From the NCBI GenBank assembly GCA_947471745.1, contig CANJKZ010000777.1:3032001-3096000 (forward strand): 64,000 bases of DNA, written 5' to 3'. The position numbers and the translations under genes are program-made. Below are positions 1-10,580 of the stretch, piece after piece. The first letter of the stretch is position 1. The number at the start of each line of letters is the position of its first letter. The notes under the pieces are model-generated. The model was not told the DNA's origin, did no database searches, and saw only the letters and a program-made list of their open reading frames with translations. Source of the stretch: Closterium sp. Naga37s-1. Lineage: Eukaryota > Streptophyta > Zygnematophyceae > Desmidiales > Closteriaceae.

Positions 1-1808
1 GAGAGAGTAGAGGAGGAGTCCCGGCCGCAGCAGCAGATGCAGTTACGACCGCAGCAGGAGAGGGTAGATGAGTTACGACCGCATCAGCAGGTGCAGTTGC
101 AGCCACACCAAGAGAGAGTAGAGGAGGAGTTACGGCCACAGCAGCAGGTGCAGCTGCATCCGCAGTAGGAGAGGGTAGAGGAGGAGTCACGGTCGCAGCA
201 GCAGGTGCAGTTGCAGCCACCGCAGGAAAGAGTAGAGGAGGAGCCACACTCCGAGTAGGTGGAGCAGCAGCAGGGGCAGGCGCCGCCGCAGCAGACGTCG
301 GAGGAGTCGGAGCAGAAGCGATTGAGAGACATGCCCGACCCGGCACCTGCACGCCTGGTCCATGGTCCTCTACCGTCCCATCTTGTTCCCCCTATCGAGT
401 CCCTTGCCTATTAAGCGGAAAATGGGTCTTCATAATCAAGACACTCGCAGACGGGTCGATCAACAAATACAAGGCGAGATGGGTGGTACGCGGCTTCGAG
501 CGAACTTACCTGGTGGATTACGGCCAGACCTTCGTGCCCGTCGGACGGCACACCTCTGTATGCATCTCATTTGCATCGTAGCTGTCAAGCAGCAGCGCTC
601 CAACAGAGGGACGTCTCAAACGTGTTCCTCTACGCAATCGTCAACGCCATCATTTTTGTCGAGCAGCCGCACGCATTCGAAGAAAGCGACGGCGCCATCT
701 GCCTCCTCCAAAAGTCTCTCTGCGGCATCAAGCAAGCGCCTCGCCTGTAGCAGCAGTACCTGCACACCGTTCTTATCGAACTCGGCTTTGCCTAGCTGCC
801 GCACGACCAAGGCATGTACCGGGTGGAATCACGCGGGAAGTTCATTCTCCTCGCCACCTACTTCGACGACCTGCTCTACACTGGGACGACACGGAACCGC
901 TCGATCGCTTCGAAGCAGATGTCAAGGGGAAGCTAGAAGTGACGACCATCTACAATGTCACGCAATTCCTGGGTCTCAACATCACCCAGTCCGCCACCTC
1001 CATCCACATCTCCGCTGCCAAGTACACGCAAACACTCGAAAAAAAAATTGTGATCGCCCCGATCAACCTAACTACCCCATTCCGCACTCCTCCTCCTAAT
1101 CACAATTTCGACACCACACCGCTCTTCGTTCATGATCATCGGCTCTATCAGCAGCAGCTGGGGTGTCTCCTGTTTGCCGCCGTCATCTCTCCTATGCCGC
1201 AAGCCAACTCGCACAGTACCTGCGCCGACCTGAAGAGGAGAATATGCTAGACCTACGCCGAGCACTTCAATAAATCATCTCTACTCCTGACGTCGGGCTC
1301 ACCTACGCGGCTAACTTAACAGCTACCCTACAGCTTCACTGCTACGTAGACGCGGACGATGCGGGAGATGTTGAAGACGCTCCCGCACAGGCTTCATTTT
1401 TCATCTCCAGCCTGTTGGACTCATCTCTTGGAGCTCCTAGAAGCAGGAACTTATCGCTCGTTCGTCAGCCGTAGCTGAGTTCATCGCCACCAGCGCAGAT
1501 GTTCGCGAAGGACTGTATCTAATGGAGCTCCTGCAGGAAGTGAAAGTGACGATGTACGGGCATTTCACGTTTCTCTTCGACAATCAGAGCGCGATAAAAA
1601 TCGCGAACAAGCCCGGCTTCGTAAACCGCACGAATCATATCGCACCCCGTTACTCTTCGTCAAGGACGAGATCGACAAGGGCAAAGTCAAACTCGCATAT
1701 TGCCCAACTGGTGACATGGCAGCAGATTTCTTCACTGAAAAGCTGCCTAGTCTGCGCCGACCTCTGCGAGATCTCGAAGAAATCTCACGTGGCTCACATT
1801 CAGGATTG
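1..1808 (+). pseudogene. Decayed Ty1/copia pol (linker, reverse transcriptase, RNase H)
   Basis: A copia polyprotein remnant broken by stops and frameshifts. Positions 1-330 encode a Gln/Glu-rich linker built of roughly 60-bp repeats. From about 424 a frame reads the start of the copia reverse transcriptase (KARWVVRGFE, then DYGQTFVPVG). Around 610-890 come LCGIKQAPRL and YFDDLLYTG, the latter replacing the usual YVDD. FLGLNI lies near 965. The RNase H/C-terminal signature DNQSAIKIAN with a conserved His (TNHIA) lies at 1570-1650, and the frame for the end of pol (KLAYCPTGDMAADFFT) runs to about 1740. A polypurine tract and a 3' LTR follow directly. The 5' part of the element is outside the window. 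It cannot make a working protein. The family differs from A, B and C below. Confidence 0.85.
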
Positions 1809-1816
1809 AAGGGGAG

Positions 1817-2190
1817 TGTTGGAATAACCGATGGTTACTATAACATTCTCGAAGGCTTCCCTTAGCGTATCGCTTCATAACGAGACAACGCTCCTGTACT
1901 AGTATTGCGTTAAGCTCATATAGAGCATGCGGCATCCTCAAAGCCACTCAAAGGCTAACAGTCGCAGGAAGTGAACGGTCGCGATTGTTGACTGCCCGGT
2001 AACCGTACTCGAAGGTTATACGATGCAACTTGGTAACTATCAAGTAGAGCAATAGTCGCGGTTACTGTAGCAATGCAATACAGTTAATAAGGGAATGAAC
2101 TACTTACGGTACATGGCTAGCTAGGATTGCTATATATATCTTTGTATTCCTATTCTGAATCATCTTGTTCTCTTTCAACTATTATTAACA
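1817..2190 (+). repeat. 3' LTR of the decayed copia element
   Basis: Begins TGTTGGAATA right after the polypurine tract GAAGGGGAG and ends ATTATTAACA, giving TGTT...AACA termini typical of copia LTRs (374 bp). It is AT-rich and follows the pol remnant in the right place. The partner 5' LTR lies outside the window, so the exact end is inferred from the terminal inverted bases only. Confidence 0.6.
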
Positions 2191-2670
2191 AGGCCATTAC
2201 AAGACTCTACAGTCTTCTCACACCTTGGCTAGACTTATCCTATCCATTACGATTCCCGGTTATATCAAAAGTTTCGACTCGATTCAAATCGCAATAACGA
2301 GATGTACATGTTGGTGCAAAAAAAAAAGCAGATCTATATATGTCATCGTATAAATGCCGACGCTTATAAACATCCTCGATTATAAGCGCACCCCCTAAAG
2401 TAACGGTGTTTTTTTATAACCACAGGGGCCAGTATATCTGGGGGCTGACGGTAATAATATTTTTTTCCAGTTCTCTGTGGTAAGGCGAGGCTAATGACGG
2501 GGGGAAATGCACTTGATGACGTGGAAATTGGAGTCTTTAAAGTGCCTGATAGAATCCTTGGCGGCGAGCTACTCATGATGAAAATCGTGATCATGAAATT
2601 GGAGGAAGAACGAAGAGGTTAGTTACTTGATATTCCTTTCAACTTATAAACATTATACGAACAGAAACAG
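2191..2670. other. AT-rich intergenic stretch, no gene seen
   Basis: The sequence between the decayed LTR and the outer LTR element. Only short unsupported reading frames occur. It ends in AACAG, the left copy of the outer element's target duplication. Confidence 0.5.
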
Positions 2671-2949
2671 TGTAATGAATACGAATTCATTACTGTAGAG
2701 GCTGCTCCTAGGGAGGACAACCCCGAGCATTTCGCGTCAGTTTCGAGGTTCGGCCTACACTTCGGACCGAACCACTGCCGAGTCGCCCCGCACCAATCGC
2801 GACACTTCCAACCAATCCACGTCCCGAGGTCCTCGCCTACCACGGTTTCGACCCTATAAATGCATGCCTCTTTATCATTCTCGACATTCTGTATTTGACA
2901 TCCTTTTTATAAAGTCTTCCGCGCACTCCTCTTAGTACAACTCATAACA
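2671..2949 (+). repeat. 5' LTR of outer element
   Basis: A 279-bp repeat matching 19388-19666 with about eight substitutions. It holds TATAAATG near 2860 and TTTTTATAAAG near 2910 as possible TATA elements. It is followed after three bases by the tRNA-Met primer-binding site. Confidence 0.9.
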
Positions 2950-2952
2950 CTT

Positions 2953-2964
2953 GGTATCAGAGCC
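2953..2964 (+). promoter_or_regulatory. Primer-binding site (initiator tRNA-Met) of outer element
   Basis: TGGTATCAGAGC three bases inside the 5' LTR, the standard plant copia primer site complementary to the 3' end of initiator tRNA-Met. Confidence 0.9.
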
Positions 2965-3197
2965 TAAGTTCCTAGGTTCCCCGTTTTTTAGAGTGTATTA
3001 CCCCTCGCGGGGGGGGGACAGGAAAAGATGCCGTGATGACAGGAGCAGTGCAGTAGCCGGCCAGGAGAACGGGTAGTTTCTCCTAGCGGCCATGTATTTC
3101 ACTGGCGCTCCTTCTACACCGACGGATCCTTGCCCTCGACGGTCAAGATCGACCGTGGCCTCCCTCCCCCCAGGTGGCGGACAGCTTTTGCTGTCGT

Positions 3198-3322
3198 TGT
3201 CAGATTTATATGACATAGCTACTGTAGGCTATAGTGGGGTAGCACATATGGGGTACAGCTTTCTAGGGTTTGTACTTGTACCCAACTTTCCCTTAGTCAT
3301 TCCATTCTCGTTCAGTTACTCA
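3198..3322 (+). repeat. 5' LTR of copia A
   Basis: Begins TGTCAGATTT and ends GTTACTCA. It shares the core TAGGCTATAGTGGGGTA with the LTRs of element B (10261-10386) and of the small element at 19877-21284. At 125-131 bp these are unusually short LTRs. Confidence 0.8.
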
Positions 3323-3336
3323 TGGTATCGAGCAGG
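3323..3336 (+). promoter_or_regulatory. Variant primer-binding site of copia A
   Basis: TGGTATCGAGCAGG directly abuts the LTR. It differs from the canonical TGGTATCAGAGCAGG by loss of an A. Confidence 0.7.
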
Positions 3337-3869
3337 TTCCCCTGTGGGAACTGTTCCTAGGGCCCACCACCTTTTTTTTCCTGCCCGGAGCGCGCTCTAC
3401 ACTGCCCGAGTCGCGCTCCCCTCTCACGGCCCCGTCGCGCCGCCCTTTCGACCCTGTCGCGCCGCCTTAGCGGCCCCGTCGCGCCGCGCTTGCGGCCCCG
3501 TCGCGTCGCCCTCGCGGCCCCTTCACGTCGCGCCGCCCTAGCGGCCGCGTCGCGCCGCCCTCGCGGCCCCGATCCGCCGCCCTCGCGGCTCCGTCGCGTC
3601 GCGCCGCCCTCGCGGCCCTTTCACGCCGCCCTCCCGGCCTCTTCAAGCCGCCCTCGCGACCCCCCCCTCCTAGCCGCCCTAGCGGCCCCGTCGCCCACCC
3701 CTGCGGCCCCGGCGCCGCCCTTCCCTGCCTCGGCGCCGCCTCTGCTGGCCTCGTCGCCTACCCCTGCGGCCCCGGCGCCGCCCTTCCCTGCCTCGGCGCC
3801 GCCTCTGCTGGCCCCGTCGCCTACCCCTGCGGCCCCGGCGCCGTCCTTCCCTGCCTCGGCGCCGCCTCT
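3337..3869 (+). repeat. GC-rich repetitive leader of copia A
   Basis: A 5' untranslated region made of degenerate repeats of CGTCGCGCCGCCCTCGCGG followed by three near-perfect ~60-bp repeats rich in Pro/Ala codons (about 3680-3870). The same type of leader occurs in element B (16522-17412). Long open frames here in several registers are a composition effect. Confidence 0.7.
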
Positions 3870-6800
3870 GCGATGCTGCTGCACGTCTTGCTGTGCGTCG
3901 CCACCTGCCTACCTCTGAGCGTGCGCACTTTAGCCAGTACAAGAGTGCTCACACCTTGTACGACGCTGTAGTTGCGCGCTACTCCTCCCCTGCCACTGCT
4001 GCACTGAGCCGCCTCATGCTACCGTACCTCTTCCCTGACCTTGCTGCCTTTCCCACAGTCGCTGACCTCATTACGCACCTCCGCACTAGTGACACTCGCT
4101 ACCGCGCTGCGCTTCCTGCTGAGTTCTGCGCCAAGAACCCCCCCCCCATGTACATCACCCTCTACTACATAGTCACCCGGCTCCCTGACTCCCTTCGTGT
4201 AGTCAGGGACCACTTCCTCTCAGTTTGCCCCACCACTCTCACCGTTGACCTCCTCGAGAAGGCCCTCCTAGCAGCAAAGAAGAGCATAGTCGCTGTAGGA
4301 GCCTCTCGTGGTGACCCTCGCACCCCCGTCTTTGAGGGGTGTTCCCCCTCCCCCCTTTTGCCCTCTGTTGCCTCTGCTGCTGCGGCCGACCTCGTTAGTT
4401 TCGAGTCGGTCGGCGCTGCGTCTGCCCCGAGCGGGAGACGCCGCACCGGCAAGGGCAAGGGGGGCAAGGGTGCTAGAGGGGCTGGCGGGGGTGGCGGAGG
4501 TGGCGGTGGAGGCAGTGCAGGGGGTGGGGGTGGTGGTGGGAGTGGTGGCGGGGGTGGAGGTGTCGGTGGCGGCAGTGAAGGCGGAGGCGGCGGCGGCGGC
4601 GGCGGTGGCGGTGGGAGCGGAGGTGGCGGAGGTGACGGTGGTGGAGGAAGCGGCGGCGGAGGAGGTGGAGCTGGTCGGGGTGGCGCTGCGCAGAGGGTCG
4701 GCTCCGGTGGTGGTCAGCGCCAGCAGCAGCAGCAGCAGCAGCGCACTCGTGACATCCCCCCCCCCTCAGCAGCTTCGTTAGTGGTACGCTGCACGCCAGC
4801 GGGGTTGGGGTACTGGTCCGTGCACCTACGTCCTACGCACCGGCGACCGCGCGGGTGAGCAGTGCGGGGGTGCGCACTCCACCCAGCGCTGCTTTGGCCG
4901 CCTGACGGACGCTTGGCGTCACCAGTTCCCTGAGGCCACTGAGATCCCCCGCTGGGGCGAGCTGTCTAGGGCGGGAGTAGCTGTCTTTGACCTTAACTTT
5001 GATGCTATTCTTGCTGCCATGTATGCTGTGACTATTAGTGATGAGGGTGACTGTTACCGGTGCTTTCCGCCCGACCCGGGCATTGAGACTGCTGCTCTAG
5101 GTACTGGTGAGGCTGCTGCTCTAGGTGCTAGCGAGGCTGCTGCTCTAGGTGCTCGTGCGTCTGCTCCCTCAGGTGCTGGTGAGTCTGCTCTCTCAGGTAC
5201 TGCGTCGGCTTCGGCCTCCCACACCTTCACCCTTGACTCGGGGGCTTCTCGCTCCTTCTTTCGAGACCGCACCACACTCACGCCGCTTGGCCGGCCAGTT
5301 GCAGTCTCTCTGGCAGACCCCTCTGGGGGTCCTGTCCTTGCTCACTTCTCCACTGTCCTCCCGTGTCCGGCAGCCCCCTCTGGCACCCTGTCTGGTCTTT
5401 ACCTCCCCTCGTTCTCTACGAACTTGGTGAGTGGTGCTGCCCTACAGGATGCGGGGGTTCACCAGTTCACTCCTGCGAGTCAGCGGGTGACCCACTGCAC
5501 GGACGCTTGGACAGGCCGACACCTGGCCACGTTTACACATCGGCCGGGGTCGAGCCTGTACACACTGACCACTGCGTCTCCTCCAGTCACTACGACTAGT
5601 CAGGTAGCTGCGTCGGGTCAGGTGTTTGCTGCAGCGTCCAGGTCTGGTCCTGAGTCTGCCCCCTGCTCGTGTCGCCTCCTGTCTCACGAGACTCTCCTCT
5701 GGCACCACCGCCTTGGTCACCCCTCCCTGCTTCGTCTCCGAGGCATGGCCTCCCGTGTCCTTGTCTCTGGTCTTCCCCGGTCCCTCCCTCCCTTCCTCCG
5801 GGGCCTGGCCCTACCTGCGTCCCCTGTGTCGAGGGGCGGCAGCGGGCTGCCCCTCACTCCTCCCAGTTTCCTCCGACAGAGGCCCCGCTGCAGACGCTTC
5901 ACATGGACGTGTGGGGCCCGGCCCGCGTCCGTGGACAGGGTCACGAGCGCTACTTCCTGCTGGTGGTTGACGACTACTCGCGTTTCACCACAGTCTTCCC
6001 CTTGCGCAGCAAGGGTGATGTCACTGAGGTGTTGATCGACTGGATCCCCGCAGCTCGTCTCCAGCTCAGGCAGAGCTTCGGCTCGGACTTTCCTGTTCTG
6101 CGTCTGCACTCTGACAGAGGCGGAGAGTTCTCCTCTGGCCTTCTGCGATCCTACTGTCGTGCATGAGGCATCCGCCAGACCTTCACGCTTCCGGACTCTC
6201 CGCAGCAAAATGGGATTGCTGAGCGCCGCATTGGCATGGTCATGGACGTCGCCCATACGTCCATGATGCATGCGGCTGCCCCCCATTTTCTGTGGCCGTT
6301 TGCGGTTCGGTACGCGGCGCATCAGATCAACCTTCACCCCAGGGTCTCCATGCCGGAGACCTCCCCAGCTTTGCTGTGGACGGGGAAGGTTGGCGATGCG
6401 TCTGCGTTCCGTGTCTGGGGATCTCAGGCGTTTGTCCGCGACTTGTCTGCGGACAAGCTGTCCCCTCGTGCTGCTCCTTGCGTCTTCCTTGGCTTCCCCC
6501 CTGACGCGCCAGGGTGGCAGTTCTACCACCCCACCTCTCGCCGTGTTCTGTCCTCCCAGGACGTCACGTTTGACGAGTCGGTCCCCTACTACCGCCTCTT
6601 CCCCTACCGCACTCCGTCCCTCCCCCCGCCGCCGCTCTTCGTTGTGCCAGGTCCCCCCCCGGTAGACCCCCTCCCCCCTCAGGGTCCTGCCCCTTCAGGT
6701 GTGTCCCAGGTAGACGCATTCGAGCCTGTCGAGGTTACTGGTGACTCTGGTGCTGCTGAGGGTGCTGAGCCTGGGGGTGCTGACTCTGGGGGTGCTGAGC

Positions 6801-9598
6801 GTGTGGGTGCTACGCCTGGGGGTGCTGAGCCTGAGGGTGCTACTACTGGGGGTGCTGAGCCTGGGGGTGCTGAGCGTGGGGGTGCTACCACTGAGGGTGC
6901 TGAGCCTGGGGGTGCTACGCCTGGGGGTGCTGAGCCTGGGGGTACTACGCCTGGAGGTGCTGAGCCTGGGGGTGCGGAGCCTGAGGGAGCTGGGCCTGCT
7001 CGTGTGGCGTCTGGCGGTGCTGGGCCTGGAGGTTCTCTGGGTGCTTCGTCTCGGCGGGAGCCACTCTCTCCACAGGAGTTGCGCGAGTGGTTTGCCCGGC
7101 GCTGGAGGCGTGCTGCTGGAGCTGGAGGTTCTTCGGCTGCTGAGGGTGCTAGTGCTGCGGGTCCCGGAGGTGCTCGTACTGGGAGTACTGGAGCTGCTGG
7201 GCCTGCGGGTACGACTGGAGCTGGAGCTGCTGAGGGTGTTGGCGCTGAGGCTACTGCTGTCGGTCCTGGAGGCGGTCCTGTTGGGGGTGCTACTGGTGCT
7301 GCTGGAGGTACTGGAGCTGGGGGTGCTGCTGGCGCTGGTGCTGCCGCTGGGGGTACTGGTGCTGTCCCTGCTGTGTCTGGAGTCGCCGCGCGGCCTCGGC
7401 CGTACTTCGTTCCGCTCCTTCAGCAGGTTCTTGGTCTCCCACCTTCTACTGGTCCTCCTCCTCCCTTAGAGTGTCCACAGCCTGTCCCGTCACAGTTACA
7501 GTTACAGCCGGCCTCCCCACTGCCTGCTCCTTCTCCCTACACTGGTCCTACTGGAGGTCTTGCTGAGCGTCGTGAGCCTGCGTCTCGCCCTGCGTCGCCT
7601 GTCCGTGCTGCTCGCACTAGTGGTCGTGGTTCGCGTCAGCGTCCTCCTCCTGTCCCTTGCACGCACCGGATGTCTCTACGTCCGTCCACTGCTCCTCTGC
7701 GTGCCCCTTTGCCTTCTCCTCCTGAGTCCTCTCTTCCTGCTCTTGCCGACCCGGAGTCGGACTCTCTTCGTGCTGCCAGTCCTACTGTCACGCGTCTCCT
7801 TGCTACTGTCGTCACTGACCCTTCCATTGAGTCCACTGCTGCGTCTGCCCTAGTTGCTGAGCTCGTCGACTTTGCTGCTCGCTGTCGTCTAGACTACACT
7901 GCTAGTCTTGTCGCTGAGTCTGAGTCTGTCTGTCCTCCATCCGTCGGGGGTGAGTGTGCCCTTGGCACGGACGTCCTTGAGGACAGGCAGGAGGAGTTCC
8001 AGTGTTTGGCTGCTGCTTCACCTCATCTCGTGTCCGTACTGCTTACCTCTGAGGGAGACCCGGATGCACTTGACATCCCGACTCCGCGCTCTTACGCGGA
8101 GGCGATAGAGGGTCCCTACTCCTCTCAGTGGCAGGCAGCTATGGACACAGAGATGGCTTCCTGGAAGTCCACAAGCACCTACGTTGACGAGGTTCCCCCG
8201 CCTGGGGCGAACATCGTCAGTGGCATGTGGATTTTCAAGGTGAAGCGGCCGCCGGGTTCTCCGCCTGTCTTCAAGGCGCGTTACGTGGCTCGTGGCTTCA
8301 GTCAGCGGCAGGGAGTTGACTACTTTCAGACCTTCTCTCCCACCCCGAAGATGACCACTCTTCGGGTACTGCTGCACATAGCTGCTCACCGCGACTACGA
8401 GCTGCACTCTCTTGACTTCAGCACTGCTTTCTTGCAGGGCAGCCTGCACGAGGAGATCTGGCTGCGTCGCCCACCTGGCTTCACTGGGTCTTTTCCTCCT
8501 GGCACCCAGTGGAGCCTCCGGCGGCCAGTCTACGGTCTCCGCCAGGCGCCCCGTGAGTGGCACGACACACTGAGGACTACACTTGCGGCTCTTGGGTTTG
8601 CTCCTTCTACAGCTGACCCGTCGCTGTTTCTGCGCACCGACACCTCTTTGCCGCCGTTCTACATCCTCGTGTACGTCGACGACTTGGTCTTTGCCACAGC
8701 TGACACTGCTGGACTCGCCCACGTGAAGTCCGAGCTGCAGAAGAGACACACGTGCACAGACCTGGGTGAACTGCGCAGCTACCTTGGCTTGCAGATCACC
8801 CGGGACAGAGCACGCCGCACCATTACCCTGACTCAGTCACACATGGTGCAGCAGGTCCTTCAGCGCTTCGGCTTCACGTACTCCTCGCCTCAGGCCACTC
8901 CTCTCCCTACTCGCCACTCGCTCTCAGCTCTGCCTTTGGATGAGTCCGTAGAGTCGAGTGGCCCGTACCCAGAGCTTCTTGGCTGCCTCATGTACCTGAT
9001 GACCTGCACACGACCTGACCTTGCATACCCTCTTAGCATTCTCGCACGCTATGTTGCTCCTGGGAGACACAGACCGGAGCACATGGCTGCAGCGAAGAGG
9101 GTGTTGCGCTACCTGTGCAGTACGTCGGGCACGGGGCTTGTGCTTGGAGGGCAGAGTCCAGTGGTCCTCACTGGGCACGCAGACGCTTCTTGGGCTGACG
9201 ACCAGGCTACGCAGCGGTCGTCACAGGGTTACACCTTCAGCCTTGGTTCCGGCTCTGTTTCGTGGCGGGCTACCCGCTCGTCTTCTGTTCTCGGCTCCAG
9301 TTGTGAGGCTGAGATCTACGCCGGGGCCATGGCTGCACAGGAGCTTCGCTGGCTCACCTACCTGCTGACTGACCTCGGAGAGCCGCCTCGTTCTCCTCCA
9401 GTGCTGTACGTAGACAACAAGGCCATGCTGGCCTTGTGTCGAGAGCAGAGACTGGAGCACAGAACGAAGCACATTGCTCTCCGCTACTTCCTTGCTCGTG
9501 AGCTACAGCAGCGTGGTCAGCTGTGCCTTGCGTACGTGGCCTCTGAGGCCAACACTGCTGATATCTTCACCGTGGCCTTTGTGGCTAAACGGCGGTAG
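3870..9598 (+). pseudogene. gag-pol of copia A (frameshifted, nonsense, N-terminally deleted)
   Basis: Compared with element B, the first ~66 gag residues are missing and the leader repeat runs straight into gag at DAAARLAVRRHL (about 3870). Gag is followed by a Gly-rich tract (4480-4700), then a frameshift in a C-run near 4760. The next frame carries the protease motif LDSGASRSFF (about 5235). A second frameshift near 5800 enters integrase (HMDVWGP, VVDDYSR, HSDRGGEF, QQNGIAE), with a nonsense TGA at 6164-6166. The frame then stays open to 9598 through a repeated GGAEP-type linker (6750-7000), the reverse transcriptase with YVDDLVFA (about 8670) and RNase H (HADASWADD, about 9175). The last ~9 codons are foreign sequence. 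It is not functional as read. Confidence 0.88.
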
Positions 9599-10260
9599 CC
9601 GGATGGGTACCACTACCGGCCGAGGTTTCCGAACGTTTCACATACCTCACGCCCAGAAGGCCTCGAAGGCAATTTGTAAGTCCTATTGGCCACTGGATCC
9701 AAAGGTGGGGCCCTGTGTTTAGCCCTGTGCTGGCTAAAAAGCGCGGGTATTGCGCCAGCTCGCCAGCTGGGCGTACAAGAAAATTTCAGGGAGCGGCACT
9801 GTTTCGGCCCCGACAAAACCGGACCATCGGCAGCAGTTACCCCGCCGAAAAAGTCGGAGCTGAAGCAATTGGTGCAGCTGTCGGAGTTTCTACTAATTCA
9901 ACGGTCTACCCGACATGGTGTAGCAGCGAAAAAGGGGTTTCCGAAGCTGTGCATTTTTTAAACGCGATAGACGCGGTGGGCAACGAAGCGGCTGGCCCGA
10001 CTGTTTGATCCGATAAACAAGATCCGGCTACGATAGCGTTCGCGCCTTCACCGAATGTCAGAAAAATCGCGGGCAACACGGAGTTATACCTCATCCGACA
10101 AAAGCGGACGCTGGGTGAACGGCGGCAAGCGAAATTATCGGGGGGTGAAGACAAAAAAAAAAATTGTGATGGAGGGAAAGTTGTGGGTGCTCCAGTAGAT
10201 CACTTGAGTGAAAGGTTGAGAACATGCACCACTCCACCGCGAATTTCGGAGTCTCTTCGG
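9571..10260. other. Non-coding interior between elements A and B
   Basis: About 690 bp with no recognisable protein, lying between the truncated end of A and the 3' LTR of B. Its composition and recurring words (TTTCGG, CGGCGG) resemble 17413-19387. I take both as interior of the outer element, by inference. Confidence 0.45.
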
Positions 10261-10386
10261 TGTGAAGAAATGAGGAATGAATGAACTAGGAAAGAGGTGG
10301 GTACTAGTAGGAAAACCTAGAAGTGTTGTACCCCATATAGTCTACCCCACTACAGCCTACACAGACTATAGCATATAAGTTTGACA
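10261..10386 (-). repeat. 3' LTR of copia B
   Basis: 126 bp. On - it starts TGTCAAACTT and ends TTCTTCACA, with the shared core GGCTGTAGTGGGGTA. It is adjacent to a G-rich polypurine tract. Confidence 0.8.
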
Positions 10387-10580
10387 CACCCCCATAGGCA
10401 AAGTGGGGGAGAACAAGAGGACACAAGACCAGTCAAGCAAAGCAAAGCAAGCTCAGGGTGGATCACAACGTCACCACACAATCCGAGCACAAGAGCAAGG
10501 CCAAAAAGCCATTTCACATGCACGATCATATATGAAGGTAAACAGGCAAGTGCAGGTATAGAAAGATCAAACAAGCAAGG

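Larger units (their letters stand above)
3198..9570 (+). mobile_element. Copia element A, 3'-truncated, nested in outer element
   Basis: A Ty1/copia element on + with a 125-bp 5' LTR (3198-3322), a variant primer site and a degraded gag-pol. It stops abruptly inside the last codons of pol. After TADIFT at about 9570 the sequence becomes unrelated, whereas element B continues to its C-terminus, untranslated region and LTR. The 3' LTR of A is therefore missing. It belongs to the same family as element B, which lies head-on to it. Confidence 0.85.

Noticed and set aside
3621-3942. Arg/Gly-rich small proteins antisense to the copia A leader
   Set aside because: Shadow frames of a GC-rich repeat in a transposon leader.
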